From Nonlabens sp. (GTDB lineage Bacteria; Bacteroidota; Bacteroidia; Flavobacteriales; Flavobacteriaceae), in the NCBI GenBank assembly GCA_020630715.1, contig JAHDIQ010000001.1, positions 62,001 through 126,000 of the forward strand: a stretch of 64,000 nt of DNA. Direction: 5' to 3'. This document shows positions 34,315 through 44,038 of this stretch, one piece after another. A model generated the notes under the pieces. The model did not search any database and had not been told where the DNA came from. It saw only the letters and a program-made list of their open reading frames with translations. The first letter of the stretch is position 1; every line of letters starts with the position of its first letter. The position numbers and the translations under genes are program-made.

Positions 34315-34635
34315 CTAGTTCAACAACGCGTCTAGTGCGTCTGTATAAGCATCTTTAGGTGCTACACCTACCTGACGACCTACCACTTCTCCATTCTGGA
34401 ATACTAATACGGTAGGAATATTACGTACGCCATATTTTGCTGCAAATTCTTGATTTGCATCTACGTCCATTTTACCTACTACGGCTTTACCATCATAGTC
34501 TGTAGAAACCTCATCAATGATAGGTCCTACCATGCGACATGGTCCACACCATGCTGCCCAGAAATCTACCATTACTGGCTTATCGCTGTTTAATACTACT
34601 TCTTCAAAATTTGCATCTGTTATTTCTAGTGCCAT
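34315..34635 (-). CDS. trxA: Thioredoxin
   Basis: 106 residues, the usual size of thioredoxin, with the active site WCGPC (Cys30, Cys33) in FWAAWCGPCRMVGP and the cis-proline loop RNIPTVLVF. It is a cytoplasmic thiol-disulfide reductase. Its own -7 element (34664-34671) and terminator frame it as a single-gene unit. Directly upstream of its promoter begins the first 47-bp direct repeat that brackets the beta-helix gene. Confidence 0.97.
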   Translation of the reverse strand: MALEITDANFEEVVLNSDKPVMVDFWAAWCGPCRMVGPIIDEVSTDYDGKAVVGKMDVDANQEFAAKYGVRNIPTVLVFQNGEVVGRQVGVAPKDAYTDALDALLN

Positions 34636-34663
34636 TTTTATTGCTGTTTTAAAAATCTATATA

Positions 34664-34671
34664 CAAATGTA
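34664..34671 (-). promoter_or_regulatory. -7 promoter element of trxA
   Basis: Minus-strand TACATTTG fits TAnnTTTG, 28 bases before the start codon. Confidence 0.5.
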
Positions 34672-34698
34672 AACAAAACCTATTCCATTTAAATCCCT

Positions 34699-34745
34699 TT
34701 CACTATTAGAGTTATTGATATGGTTATGTGGTCTAGTGATTTAGC
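34699..34745. repeat. 47-bp direct repeat, left copy
   Basis: Identical over 47 bases to 37214-37260, starting TTCACTATTAGAGTTATTGA and ending GTGATTTAGC. Weaker similarity (11 of 18) continues to the left. It lies upstream of trxA. Confidence 0.95.
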
Positions 34746-35032
34746 TGTTATATGTGACAGGTATTGTTAATAATAAGTACATATTAAATACTACAAACAA
34801 CAAGTTACGATTTACTATACGAATAGTATAAAGGCTATAATTTCTAGTTACATCGTTAAAACTTAAACACTAAGTCAATCATGTAATTAGTAGTAGCATG
34901 ATTAAACGATAGACTATATAAACGTGGAAAGGGGAATTTACAATGAACTAACAGACAAGATCATCTTAGAGAAAACAGCATAAAAAATAACTTGCTTAAA
35001 TCCTTTATCTTTAAATTCTTAAAATCATAAAA
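34746..35032. other. Leader region of the beta-helix gene
   Basis: AT-rich, no gene. The promoter of the beta-helix gene should be here, but no convincing TAnnTTTG box was found. Confidence 0.5.
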
Positions 35033-37075
35033 ATGAACCTCATACCGCGCAGATTGTTATTTCAAGGTAATAAAAGATTATTGTTGACCTTATTTTTGTT
35101 AGGTTATGTATGCAATCTTTATAGTCAGGACATTCATATTTCTACTCGTGGTAATGATCGTAATGAAGGCACCTTAGAACAGCCAGTAGCGACCATAGAA
35201 TGTGCTACCACCTTAATAGAAGAAATCAAACTTAAACCCTATTCACGAGACACAATACGTGTACTGTTGCATGAAGGCACTTACCGCATAAAAACTGGTA
35301 TAACTTTAAATGAAAAAAATTCTGGAACTGCTGCTAGACCAATAGTTTTTCAAAACTATGAAAATGATGAGGTTATTATTTCTGGAGCCATTGCTCTTAC
35401 CGATTATAACAAACTATCTCAAGAACATGACTTATACCAGCAGAACGTTTTAAATGGTAAAAAAATCATTGAATTTGACTTAACAAAAACAGATTTAAAA
35501 GAATTTAAGGAAATTAGATTATCTGGATTTAGAGGTGAAGAAAAGCCTATACCGTTTACACTGCAGGAAATTTTTTTTAATGGTACATCTATGCCTCTTT
35601 CTAGATGGCCTAATAATTCTTTTTCTAAATACACCAGTGTCGTAACTGATTCAAAAGGTGATGTTGTAAAAACTGGAATTGTTTTTACAGATCAACGCCT
35701 ATCAAAGTGGATTAATGAGCCTAATATACTATTGCATGGTTACTGGAAATACTTATGGGCAGATGCCCATGAAAGCGTAGATTATATAGATATAAATAAA
35801 AAAACTATTTGGCTCAAATCACCTTATAATTATTACAACTTTAGTAATAACATGCCTATTGCAGCCTATAATGTAATATCTGAAATTGATACTCCAGGAG
35901 AATGGGCATATGATTATTTAGACAAGAAAATATATTTCTATCCACCAGAAGATATTACAGATGATACATCTATTGAACTATCTATTTGTAAGACACCGTT
36001 GCTTACAATTAAAAATGCTTCATTCATAACCTTTAAAGGTCTTCAATTTCAAAAAAGTGCTAGACATGGTATAGTTCTAGAAAATTGTAATCAAGTTAAC
36101 ATTGTAGATTGTAAAATACAAGGTTGCGCTGGTGATGGTATTATCATGAATGATGGTCATGATAATAAAATAGTTGCATGTACTATAGAAGACATGGGGC
36201 GAGGTGGCATTAGAGTTTCAGGAGGTGATAGAACCACTTTAAAAAGAGCAAACTTTGTTATTGAAAATTGTCATATCCATCATTTAGCGCGTATAGATCA
36301 TACCTACACTCCAGGAATATGGGTAGATGGTGTGGGAACTGAAATCGGACATTGTAAAATTCATGATATCGCTAGTAGCGCAATGCGTATTAATGGTAAC
36401 GATCACCTTATAGAATACAATGAGATGTATAATGTGGTAACAGAATCAGATGATCAAGGTGCTATAGATATGTGGGGAGATCCTACCTATAGAGGTAATG
36501 TTTTTAGATACAACTATATACATGACATAGGACCTTATCAACAAGATAAGATTGATCCAAAACATGGTAGATCTGGTATCAGATTTGACGATGCTATATC
36601 TGGTAATCTAGTATACTCTAATGTTTTTAAAAATGCCTCAAACGGGACATTTGGTGCTATACAAATCCATGGAGGCAAAGAAAATAAGATATGGAATAAT
36701 CTATTCTATGATTGTGATATAGCATTATCCTTTAGTCCATGGAAATACGATGGATGGATGTATTATAATCGTAAAACGGTAGATTTTTTTGAAAAAAACA
36801 AGACCCTATACATTACTAGGTATCCTGAGCTTGCTAGAATAAATGAAGACATGAACAAGAATATTATTCTGGAAAATATCTTCATAAAATGCATAAAGCT
36901 TACAAAAAACAAACCAAAGCCAGTGGTATTTAAAAACAACCTTAAGTTTAGGAAAATGAAGAGAAAGAAAAATTTAACAAAGGTTGCGTTAAATCCTAAC
37001 AGCATTCGTAAGGTGCGCAGAAAAATAAATTTTGAACCTATTCCATTTGACAGGATAGGCCTGATGGAAAATTAA
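35033..37075 (+). CDS. Secreted right-handed parallel beta-helix protein, possible glycan-active enzyme
   Basis: 680 residues with a signal peptide (cleavage near YSQ-DIH, about residue 33). DIHISTRGNDRNEGTLEQPV, LHEGTYRIKTGITLNEKNSGT and PIVFQNYENDEVIISGA are the typical entry to a pectate-lyase-like beta-helix, and repeated HxI..N rungs run from about 330 to 560. MPLSRWPN resembles the LARWPN stretch of GH141/GH120-type proteins, so a glycoside hydrolase is possible; a lyase or binding role is not excluded. The C-terminal 60 residues are very lysine-rich and no T9SS domain is seen. The gene sits inside 47-bp direct repeats between trxA and dnaE. Confidence 0.75.
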   Translation: MNLIPRRLLFQGNKRLLLTLFLLGYVCNLYSQDIHISTRGNDRNEGTLEQPVATIECATTLIEEIKLKPYSRDTIRVLLHEGTYRIKTGITLNEKNSGTAARPIVFQNYENDEVIISGAIALTDYNKLSQEHDLYQQNVLNGKKIIEFDLTKTDLKEFKEIRLSGFRGEEKPIPFTLQEIFFNGTSMPLSRWPNNSFSKYTSVVTDSKGDVVKTGIVFTDQRLSKWINEPNILLHGYWKYLWADAHESVDYIDINKKTIWLKSPYNYYNFSNNMPIAAYNVISEIDTPGEWAYDYLDKKIYFYPPEDITDDTSIELSICKTPLLTIKNASFITFKGLQFQKSARHGIVLENCNQVNIVDCKIQGCAGDGIIMNDGHDNKIVACTIEDMGRGGIRVSGGDRTTLKRANFVIENCHIHHLARIDHTYTPGIWVDGVGTEIGHCKIHDIASSAMRINGNDHLIEYNEMYNVVTESDDQGAIDMWGDPTYRGNVFRYNYIHDIGPYQQDKIDPKHGRSGIRFDDAISGNLVYSNVFKNASNGTFGAIQIHGGKENKIWNNLFYDCDIALSFSPWKYDGWMYYNRKTVDFFEKNKTLYITRYPELARINEDMNKNIILENIFIKCIKLTKNKPKPVVFKNNLKFRKMKRKKNLTKVALNPNSIRKVRRKINFEPIPFDRIGLMEN

Positions 37076-37213
37076 TCACGGTTTCTTAGGAATCCTTATG
37101 GAAGAATTAAAACTATCTACTAGGTATTTATCCTAATTGTCATGAATTTTCTAAACATTGATAGGATCTAGTAATTTAGTCTTAAGAAGAACACCCATGC
37201 CTTTTAAGTGGCA

Positions 37214-37260
37214 TTCACTATTAGAGTTATTGATATGGTTATGTGGTCTAGTGATTTAGC
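37214..37260. repeat. 47-bp direct repeat, right copy
   Basis: Perfect copy of 34699-34745, 138 bases after the beta-helix gene. A degenerate third piece (ATTGATAGG ... ATCTAGTAATTTAG) is at 37157-37179. Confidence 0.95.
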
Positions 37261-37278
37261 ATTTTGGCTGGGGTTTTT

Positions 37279-37304
37279 CAGGTGCAGACTTAAGTCCGCA
37301 CCTG
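37279..37304. repeat. Hairpin repeat with GACTTAAGTC centre, copy B
   Basis: CAGGTGCAGACTTAAGTCCG plus CACCTG, the inverted counterpart of copy A at 2384, again between convergent genes (beta-helix gene and dnaE). Confidence 0.75.
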
Positions 37305-37321
37305 AATAATATAGACCATAA

Positions 37322-40300
37322 TTAGTTCACACCGTATTTAATGCCTTGTTCTTCTAGAACCTCAAGCAACTCATTAGTCACATTCACCTTTTTCATACGG
37401 CTAGGCATGTTTAGAGCAATCTTCTCTTCATGATCTCTAATTTCAAAATATAATTGATGATCACCACTGTGTTTTTCAAGTACATCTTGAAGCATTTTGA
37501 CACGTTCTTCTAGAATCTCACTTACATGAAACTGAATGGTTAGTTTTTTTGCGGCTTGTGCCATCACGTCTTGCAATTGCTGCATGGATAAAAATTGCAC
37601 TCTTGGATCACGTGGTTTTCCTGTGTTTTTGTCAATCCATCCTTGCTGGACTTTAATCTTGCAGTACACAAAACTATTAGGAACCAGAAAATGCCTAAAT
37701 TTTAAATAGTCTTCATTAAAAATTCTGAATTCATGCGTGTCTTCATAATCTTCAATAGAAAACATTGCCCAGCCTTTATTTGCCTTACTTACACGATGTT
37801 GCACATCTGTAATCACACCACAAAAGGTAAGCTCACGATTTACTAATGATGGTAACTCATTCATCACACTCAATCCAGCATTGCAAAAATATTTCATCTC
37901 ATTTTTATAATCATCCAGTGGATGACCAGAAATATAAATTCCTACTACTTCTTTCTCACGTTTTAGTTTCTCCATCGTTCCCCAATCTTCACATTGTGGT
38001 AATTGAGGCTCTGGTATTTGAACGTCACTAGCCTCGCCAAAAAGACTTACCTGTGCGCTATTCTCGTTTTCTTGGAATTTTTGCGCATACTTCACCACTT
38101 GCTCTAGGAACATCTGTCCATTCTCGCTCTCGTGGAAATATTGCGCTCTATTCTCGCCACCTAATCCGTCAAATCCACCACTTAATGCTAGTGCTTCAAA
38201 AGACTTTTTATTTGCCGCTCTCAAGTCGATACGCTTTGCCATATCAAAAATGCTGCGATATGGTGCTTCTTGCCTATTTTCAATAATCGTCATTACAGCA
38301 CCATGACCTAGACCTTTTACTGCGCCCATCCCAAAACGTACTGCACCTTCTTTGTTCACCGTAAATTTATAGTTTGACTCATTCACATCTGGTCCTAAAA
38401 CAGGTAATCCCATGCGTTTTGCCTCATCCATAAATTTTGTAACATCCTTAATCTGATTCATGTTATTAGACAAAGTCGCTGCCATGAATTCTGCCGGATA
38501 GTTAGCTTTTAAATAAGCCGTTTGATAACCTATCCACGCATAACAAGTAGAGTGCGATTTATTAAATGCATAGGATGCAAATGCTTCCCAGTCTTTCCAT
38601 ACTTTTTCTAGAATGGTACGATCATGACCATTAGATTCTCCATTATCTAGAAATTTAGGTTTCATTTTTTGAAGCGTAGCCATTTGCTTTTTACCCATCG
38701 CTTTTCTCAAGACATCTGCTTCACCTTTTGAAAAGTTTGCTAGCTTCTGGGAAAGTAACATTACTTGCTCCTGATATACGGTAATGCCATAAGTCTCGTC
38801 TAGGTATTCTTCCATACCATCTAGATCGTAGGTAATCTCTTTAACTCCATGCTTACGATCAATAAAATCAGGAATATATTCTAGTGGTCCTGGACGATAC
38901 AATGCGTTCATTGCAATTAAGTCTGCAAATTGCGTAGGTTTTAAATCACGCATGTACTTTTGCATTCCAGCACTTTCATACTGAAATATTCCTACGGTAT
39001 CACCACGTTGAAATAGGTCATAGGTCTTAGGATCATCCAGCGGTATACTTTCTATATCAAGATCAATCTGATGACGTTCTTTAATAATCGCGACCGTATC
39101 TTTTATCTGACTTAAGGTCTTTAAGCCTAGAAAGTCCATTTTCAACAATCCCGCACTTTCTACAACCTCATTATCAAACTGAGTGACATATAAATCAGAG
39201 TTTTTTGCAGTTGCAACGGGAACAAAATTTGTCAAAGCATCTGGTGTGATAATCACACCACAAGCATGCACACCAGTATTACGTACAGATCCTTCTAATA
39301 TTCTGGCCTGTTTAATCGTTTCTGCGGTGAGATCACTGCCTTGAGAAAGACTGCGTAGTTGCTCTACCATATCTGCATCTTCTCCACGGAATTTACTGCG
39401 CACCTCATGATCTTCTAGGGCAAATATCTTTTTCAATTTAGCAAAATCAGGAACCAACTTTGCTACATGATCTGCTTCATTTAATGGTAAATCAAGTGCT
39501 CGCGCGGTATCGCGTAATGAGGATTTTGCCGCCATCGTTCCATAAGTAATAATTTGTGCTACCTGATCTGCGCCATATTTTTCAATAACATAATCCATTA
39601 CTTTATACCTGTTTTCATCGTCAAAATCAATGTCAATATCTGGCATACTCACACGATCTGGATTTAAAAATCGCTCAAAAAGCAAGTCGTAGTGTATGGG
39701 ATCTACATTTGTAATCCATAAGCAATATGCCACCACACTACCAGCGGCACTACCACGTCCTGGACCTACGGCCACATCCATTTCTCGTGCTGCTTTTATA
39801 AAATCCCATGTAATTAAGAAATAACCAGGATAACCAGTATTACGTATGGTGTCTAATTCAAATTGTAATCGCTCTTCTATCTCTGGTGTGATCTCGCCAT
39901 AGCGTTTACGTGCTCCTTCATAAGTAAGATGTTTTAAATAAGCGTTTTCACCTCGTTTTTTATCATCAACCTCATCTTGTGGATCTAAAAACTGCTCTGG
40001 AATATCAAACTTAGGTAACAGTACATCACGAGCTAATTCAAATGGTTCAATCTTATCCAGCACTTCCTGAATATTTAAAATCGCCTCTGGCAAGTCCTTA
40101 AAAAGACTCTTCATTTCTGTTGCGCTCTTGTAATAATACTCTTGATTAGGCAGTCCATATCGATAACCGCGACCACGACCTATAGGCGTAGATTGCTTCT
40201 CACCATCCTTTACACATAGTAAAATATCGTGTGCATTTGCGTCTTCCTTGTGAATATAATAGGTATTATTAGTAGCGATGGTTTTTATGTTATGCTTTCG

Positions 40301-41671
40301 CGAAAGCGTAATCAACACATCATTTGCTCTATCTTCATCTTCCTGCCCGTGGCGCATCAACTCGATATAGAGATCATCACCAAATTGGTCTTTCCACCAA
40401 AGCAATGCTTCTTCTGCCTGGTTTTCTCCTATATTGAGGATTTTTGAAGGTACCTCGCCGTACATATTTCCTGTAAGGACGATGATATCTTCCTTAAATT
40501 CTTCAATTAATTTTTTGTCAATACGCGGTACGTAGTAAAAGCCATCGATGTAGGCTTTACTGGACATTTTGGAAATATTGAGATATCCATTTTTATTTTT
40601 GGCGAGCATGACAATTTGATAACCATTATCTTTTCTGGATTTGTCATTCATGTCTTCGCACACAAAAAACTCACAACCTAAAATGGGTTTTAATGGTTGC
40701 TTTTCTTGTTCATTTTCTTCACTGGCCAGTTCTTTATTGTAAGCTTTTACGGCTTTTACAAAATGAAAAGCGCCCATCATATTAGCATGATCCGTCATGG
40801 TAACGGCTGTCATATCATGCGCTGCTGCAGCTTTAACCAGATCCTGTACACTAGCTGTAGATTGCAGAATTGAGAATTGAGAATGCGAGTGTAAGTGAGC
40901 AAAAGGCGCTTCACTTAATTCGGCTAGATTTTCCTCAATTTCTGCGGTAGTTAATTCTGGTACTGCTGTTTCTTTTAAAGCATCAGATGCTTTTTTAAGA
41001 TTTACATGACGCAATCCAGCAGGTTGAATCACACTAGGATTAGCTTGTTTAAATCGGGCGTAGAAATCTGGAGTTGCATCCAGTTGAGCAATAGTAAACT
41101 GTTCACGTCTTACTAATTCTAGAAAACATCTAGTAGTGGCTTCCACATCTGCGGTGGCGTTATGTGCCTCGCCAAATGGCTGATTAAACAGATACTGGTG
41201 TAACTCTGTAAGTGTAGGTAGTTTAAATTTACCATAGCGTCCACCAGGAATCTGGCATAACTGTGCGGTATGTTCTGTACAGGTATCTAGAACTGGTAAT
41301 TCTTGTAGATCATTTGCAATTTGAGTACGCTCAAACTCGGCTCCTGTAACATTAAGGTCAAATTTTAAGTTTTGACCTACTAGAAATTTTGTTTTACTTA
41401 ATGCAATATTGAACTGCGCTAGCATTTCTTCTAGTGGCACACCATCTTTTTGAGCTAATGCCGTAGAAATCCCATGGATCGATTCAGCATCATAGGGAAT
41501 ATCAAATCCATCTGGCTTAATTAAAAAGTCCTGATGTTCTATTAAATTTCCTAATTCATCGTGTAATTGCCATGCAATTTGCACCACTCTAGGCCAGTTA
41601 TCTACATCTGTATAGGGTGCATCCCAGCGTTTAGGTAATCCAGTAGTTTCTGTATCAAAAATTAAGTACAT
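37322..41671 (-). CDS. dnaE: DNA polymerase III alpha subunit with N-terminal exonuclease domain
   Basis: 1449 residues, longer than the usual 1150 because a DnaQ-like proofreading domain precedes the polymerase. The exonuclease has intact DEDDh motifs: DTET (6-9), NLKFD (101-105) and HNATAD (170-175). The PHP domain starts with HLHSHS (259-264). The polymerase has GPGRGSAAGS (637-646) and the catalytic acids in PDIDIDFDDE (677-686), followed by the tandem HhH and OB regions. It is the main replicative polymerase. A one-mismatch palindromic repeat is read as TLSRKH at 455-460. Confidence 0.97.
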   Translation of the reverse strand: MYLIFDTETTGLPKRWDAPYTDVDNWPRVVQIAWQLHDELGNLIEHQDFLIKPDGFDIPYDAESIHGISTALAQKDGVPLEEMLAQFNIALSKTKFLVGQNLKFDLNVTGAEFERTQIANDLQELPVLDTCTEHTAQLCQIPGGRYGKFKLPTLTELHQYLFNQPFGEAHNATADVEATTRCFLELVRREQFTIAQLDATPDFYARFKQANPSVIQPAGLRHVNLKKASDALKETAVPELTTAEIEENLAELSEAPFAHLHSHSQFSILQSTASVQDLVKAAAAHDMTAVTMTDHANMMGAFHFVKAVKAYNKELASEENEQEKQPLKPILGCEFFVCEDMNDKSRKDNGYQIVMLAKNKNGYLNISKMSSKAYIDGFYYVPRIDKKLIEEFKEDIIVLTGNMYGEVPSKILNIGENQAEEALLWWKDQFGDDLYIELMRHGQEDEDRANDVLITLSRKHNIKTIATNNTYYIHKEDANAHDILLCVKDGEKQSTPIGRGRGYRYGLPNQEYYYKSATEMKSLFKDLPEAILNIQEVLDKIEPFELARDVLLPKFDIPEQFLDPQDEVDDKKRGENAYLKHLTYEGARKRYGEITPEIEERLQFELDTIRNTGYPGYFLITWDFIKAAREMDVAVGPGRGSAAGSVVAYCLWITNVDPIHYDLLFERFLNPDRVSMPDIDIDFDDENRYKVMDYVIEKYGADQVAQIITYGTMAAKSSLRDTARALDLPLNEADHVAKLVPDFAKLKKIFALEDHEVRSKFRGEDADMVEQLRSLSQGSDLTAETIKQARILEGSVRNTGVHACGVIITPDALTNFVPVATAKNSDLYVTQFDNEVVESAGLLKMDFLGLKTLSQIKDTVAIIKERHQIDLDIESIPLDDPKTYDLFQRGDTVGIFQYESAGMQKYMRDLKPTQFADLIAMNALYRPGPLEYIPDFIDRKHGVKEITYDLDGMEEYLDETYGITVYQEQVMLLSQKLANFSKGEADVLRKAMGKKQMATLQKMKPKFLDNGESNGHDRTILEKVWKDWEAFASYAFNKSHSTCYAWIGYQTAYLKANYPAEFMAATLSNNMNQIKDVTKFMDEAKRMGLPVLGPDVNESNYKFTVNKEGAVRFGMGAVKGLGHGAVMTIIENRQEAPYRSIFDMAKRIDLRAANKKSFEALALSGGFDGLGGENRAQYFHESENGQMFLEQVVKYAQKFQENENSAQVSLFGEASDVQIPEPQLPQCEDWGTMEKLKREKEVVGIYISGHPLDDYKNEMKYFCNAGLSVMNELPSLVNRELTFCGVITDVQHRVSKANKGWAMFSIEDYEDTHEFRIFNEDYLKFRHFLVPNSFVYCKIKVQQGWIDKNTGKPRDPRVQFLSMQQLQDVMAQAAKKLTIQFHVSEILEERVKMLQDVLEKHSGDHQLYFEIRDHEEKIALNMPSRMKKVNVTNELLEVLEEQGIKYGVN
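40293..40308. repeat. Palindromic repeat, copy 10 (one mismatch)
   Basis: TGCTTTCGCGAAAGCG, one base off the core; inside dnaE, read as TLSRKH. Confidence 0.85.
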
Positions 41672-41847
41672 GCGGTAATCTTCTAGCTCATTATGAAAAA
41701 TAACTCCACTTTATAAATAGCTGTAAAACAGTTATATAAAACGATTAATAATTTGTAAAGTGGAATTATAAATATACTAGAAAATGAATCAAGTTTTATA
41801 GATAGTTATGAACAGATTACCTTTTTATGTTGATTAAAGAGCATAAA

Positions 41848-41874
41848 AAAACCTGCTCTATACGAGCAGGTTTT
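41848..41874. terminator. Terminator after the DUF2383 gene
   Basis: AAAACCTGCTC and GAGCAGGTTTT form an 11-bp stem; A-run on the left makes it work for the minus strand. Confidence 0.85.
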
Positions 41875-41895
41875 ACATTCCTTATTCTATTCATA

Positions 41896-42342
41896 TTAGA
41901 ATACTTCTTCCATTGCATTGACTTGATTCAATGCTTTTTGAATATTATTACGATGTGTGGTTAATAAACTTTTAGTGGATGCTGGTAATGTGGTTTCGGT
42001 TAAGACACTATTGTATTCTTCTACAGCTTGCTTTTCTCCACGGATCGCCTCTTCTAACATGGCTTCTTCATTGTCACTCGTAAAAGTTGACTTTATGTTC
42101 ATCCATGTTCTATGCACATCTCCTGCTAGGCTGGTTCCTCTTTCTGGTGATTCACCATAACTTTTTATCTCAGCCTTTAATTCATGACCAAAGTTATAGC
42201 GCTCCTGTTGTTGCGTATTGAAAAAGTCTTTTAATACTCTATTATCTACTTTTTCTGCGGCTTGTTTATATCCAGCTTCTGCATCGTAATTCTTTTCTAA
42301 TAATGCATTTAATTTTTCTGATACTTCTTTTGTGTAATTCAT
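41896..42342 (-). CDS. PA2169/DUF2383 family four-helix-bundle protein
   Basis: 148 residues, helical throughout, ferritin-like. YDAEAGYKQAAEKVDNRVLKDFF, then QQQERYNFGHELKAEI and EEAMLEEAIRGEKQAVEEYNSVL place Glu and His residues in pairs along the helices, as in the DUF2383/PA2169 group. The function is not established; a metal-binding or stress-related role is possible. It is a single gene with its own terminator. Confidence 0.8.
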   Translation of the reverse strand: MNYTKEVSEKLNALLEKNYDAEAGYKQAAEKVDNRVLKDFFNTQQQERYNFGHELKAEIKSYGESPERGTSLAGDVHRTWMNIKSTFTSDNEEAMLEEAIRGEKQAVEEYNSVLTETTLPASTKSLLTTHRNNIQKALNQVNAMEEVF

Positions 42343-42497
42343 GTTTAAATTAGTTTATATGGTTTTAATTAATTAATTCCAATTTAACAGGAATAGCTTG
42401 TTGAAAACGACCGTTTAAATTACATTTAATAGAGAATTAGACTAGGTTTAAGAAAATAGTTCGATTTGAGCAATTCTCGTTAAATCTATTAACAAAA

Positions 42498-42526
42498 AAA
42501 CCAGATTGTAACTACAATCTGGTTTT
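42498..42526. terminator. Terminator after hemD
   Basis: AAACCAGATTGTA and TACAATCTGGTTT pair over 13 bases with a short loop. T-runs on both sides allow use in either direction. Confidence 0.9.
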
Positions 42527-42547
42527 TGAATAGGTTTAAAGTAATGC

Positions 42548-43294
42548 TTACTTCACTTCCTTAATATAATTTTCAATCGCCATAGTCATGGATGGTGATT
42601 CTGGAGTAGGTGCTTGTATATCGATACGCAATCCTTTATCCTGGGCTGCCTTCATGGTTGTATTACCAAAAACTGCTATACGTGTCTTTTCCTGAGTAAA
42701 CTCTGGGAAATTTTTAAATAAAGATTCAATACCGCTAGGGCTAAAGAATACTAAAACGTCATACTTCACATCTGCTAGATCTGATAAATCACTGATCACA
42801 GTTCTAAAAAACGTAGCCGTTGTCCATTTTACACCTAACTTATCTAATTCTACAGCAATATTATCACTCAACTTATCAGAACTAGGAACTAAAAAGGTTT
42901 CTGTCTTATGTTTTTTAATCTGTGGGATCAATTCTGGAAATGTGCGCTTTCCTACGTAAATTTTTCTTTTACGATAAACCACATATTTCTGAAGGTAGTA
43001 TGCGACCGCTTCACTCTGACAGAAATATTTCAATGAATCTGGAATCTTATAACGCATTTCTTCCGCTACTCTAAAGAAATGATCTACCGCATTACGACTG
43101 GTTAAAATGATAGCAGAAAATTTAGAAATGTCAATTTTCTGTTCTCTCACTTCTTTACCAGGAACACCTTCTACGTGAATGAATGAGCGAAAATCTACCT
43201 TTACCTTAGTGCGATCTACTAAGGTCTGGTATGGGGAATTTTCCACCTTTGGCTCGGGCTGAGAAACTAAAATAGTCTTTACTTTCTGAGTCAT
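42548..43294 (-). CDS. hemD: Uroporphyrinogen-III synthase
   Basis: 248 residues with the two-lobe HemD layout: KTILVSQPEPKVENSPYQTL at the start, FSAIILTSRNAVDHFF and YDVLVFFSPSGIESLF for the paired domain signatures, and TRIAVFGNTTMKAAQDKGL near the end. It closes hydroxymethylbilane to uroporphyrinogen III in haem synthesis. Overall identity in this family is low, so the call rests on the motif order. It follows the DUF4271 membrane protein by 23 bases, a pairing I recall as common in Flavobacteriia. Confidence 0.85.
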   Translation of the reverse strand: MTQKVKTILVSQPEPKVENSPYQTLVDRTKVKVDFRSFIHVEGVPGKEVREQKIDISKFSAIILTSRNAVDHFFRVAEEMRYKIPDSLKYFCQSEAVAYYLQKYVVYRKRKIYVGKRTFPELIPQIKKHKTETFLVPSSDKLSDNIAVELDKLGVKWTTATFFRTVISDLSDLADVKYDVLVFFSPSGIESLFKNFPEFTQEKTRIAVFGNTTMKAAQDKGLRIDIQAPTPESPSMTMAIENYIKEVK

Positions 43295-43317
43295 AGATTT
43301 TTATTATTAATCTGAAA

Positions 43318-43965
43318 TTAGCCTATAATATACTTGTACAAAAGTAGATACGGTCCGATTTCGAGGGCGCAAAGATAAACAATAAAATAGAATACACTAT
43401 TGATAAACAATTCCTTAACGCTTAGAATTAGCCTAATTATTAACAACGGTACGAGTAAAAGCGACAAACTAATTGCTATCCACCAATTCATCTCATAAAC
43501 ACCACTATTTACAGTCCACCATAAAGCCACTAGTAATACTGGGATTCCTACGAGCATTCTTATGCGATCGCGATGTATTTCCATGAACTGCATTTGTTCT
43601 AAAAAACCTAACAGCGATGCAAGAAACAAATTCAAATATCTTTTTACTAATAGAAAACTAGTAACTAGAATTAAAACTTTCAAAAACTCAGTGAAGTCAA
43701 TGCTAGAAGTTTCTTCTTTTAAGGTCATCGCCATAGCGATAACCAGTGAAACAACTAATGTGTAATTAAGTAACAGCAAGATTTTAATCAATGGATGCAT
43801 TCTATCTTGTAATGAATCTGCTGTTTTTATTTGTAAAAAACTATTGATAACAGGCACCAGTTGCACGTTTGCAGCATAACGTATTACGGCAAGCGTAAAA
43901 ACACTTGCTAGTAATATTATTAAAATCCACTGCTGTGGATATGGCTCTATTAAATGCAACTCCAT
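43318..43965 (-). CDS. DUF4271 membrane protein
   Basis: 215 residues with about six membrane segments. LQDRMHPLIKILLLLNYTLVVSL and VKRYLNLFLASLLGFLEQMQFMEIHRDRIRML are characteristic of DUF4271. The function is unknown. The start is placed at the ATG giving MELHLIEPYPQQW, because the upstream in-frame extension of 42 codons runs across the divergent promoter of the neighbouring GT2 gene. It is probably cotranscribed with hemD. Confidence 0.85.
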   Translation of the reverse strand: MELHLIEPYPQQWILIILLASVFTLAVIRYAANVQLVPVINSFLQIKTADSLQDRMHPLIKILLLLNYTLVVSLVIAMAMTLKEETSSIDFTEFLKVLILVTSFLLVKRYLNLFLASLLGFLEQMQFMEIHRDRIRMLVGIPVLLVALWWTVNSGVYEMNWWIAISLSLLLVPLLIIRLILSVKELFINSVFYFIVYLCALEIGPYLLLYKYIIG

Positions 43966-44021
43966 AGTGACAAAAATAATCTCTTTAATCTTTCGTTTAC
44001 ATTGCGGTAGTGTAAAAATGC

Positions 44022-44029
44022 TACTTTTG
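44022..44029 (+). promoter_or_regulatory. -7 promoter element of the GT2 gene
   Basis: TACTTTTG fits TAnnTTTG and ends only 9 bases before the start codon, predicting a very short or absent 5' leader. Confidence 0.45.
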
Positions 44030-44038
44030 CGCATCTGT

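Noticed and set aside
34699-37260. Insertion sequence around the beta-helix gene
   Set aside because: There is no transposase, no terminal inverted repeats and the direct repeats are far longer than target duplications; kept only as a direct-repeat-flanked unit.
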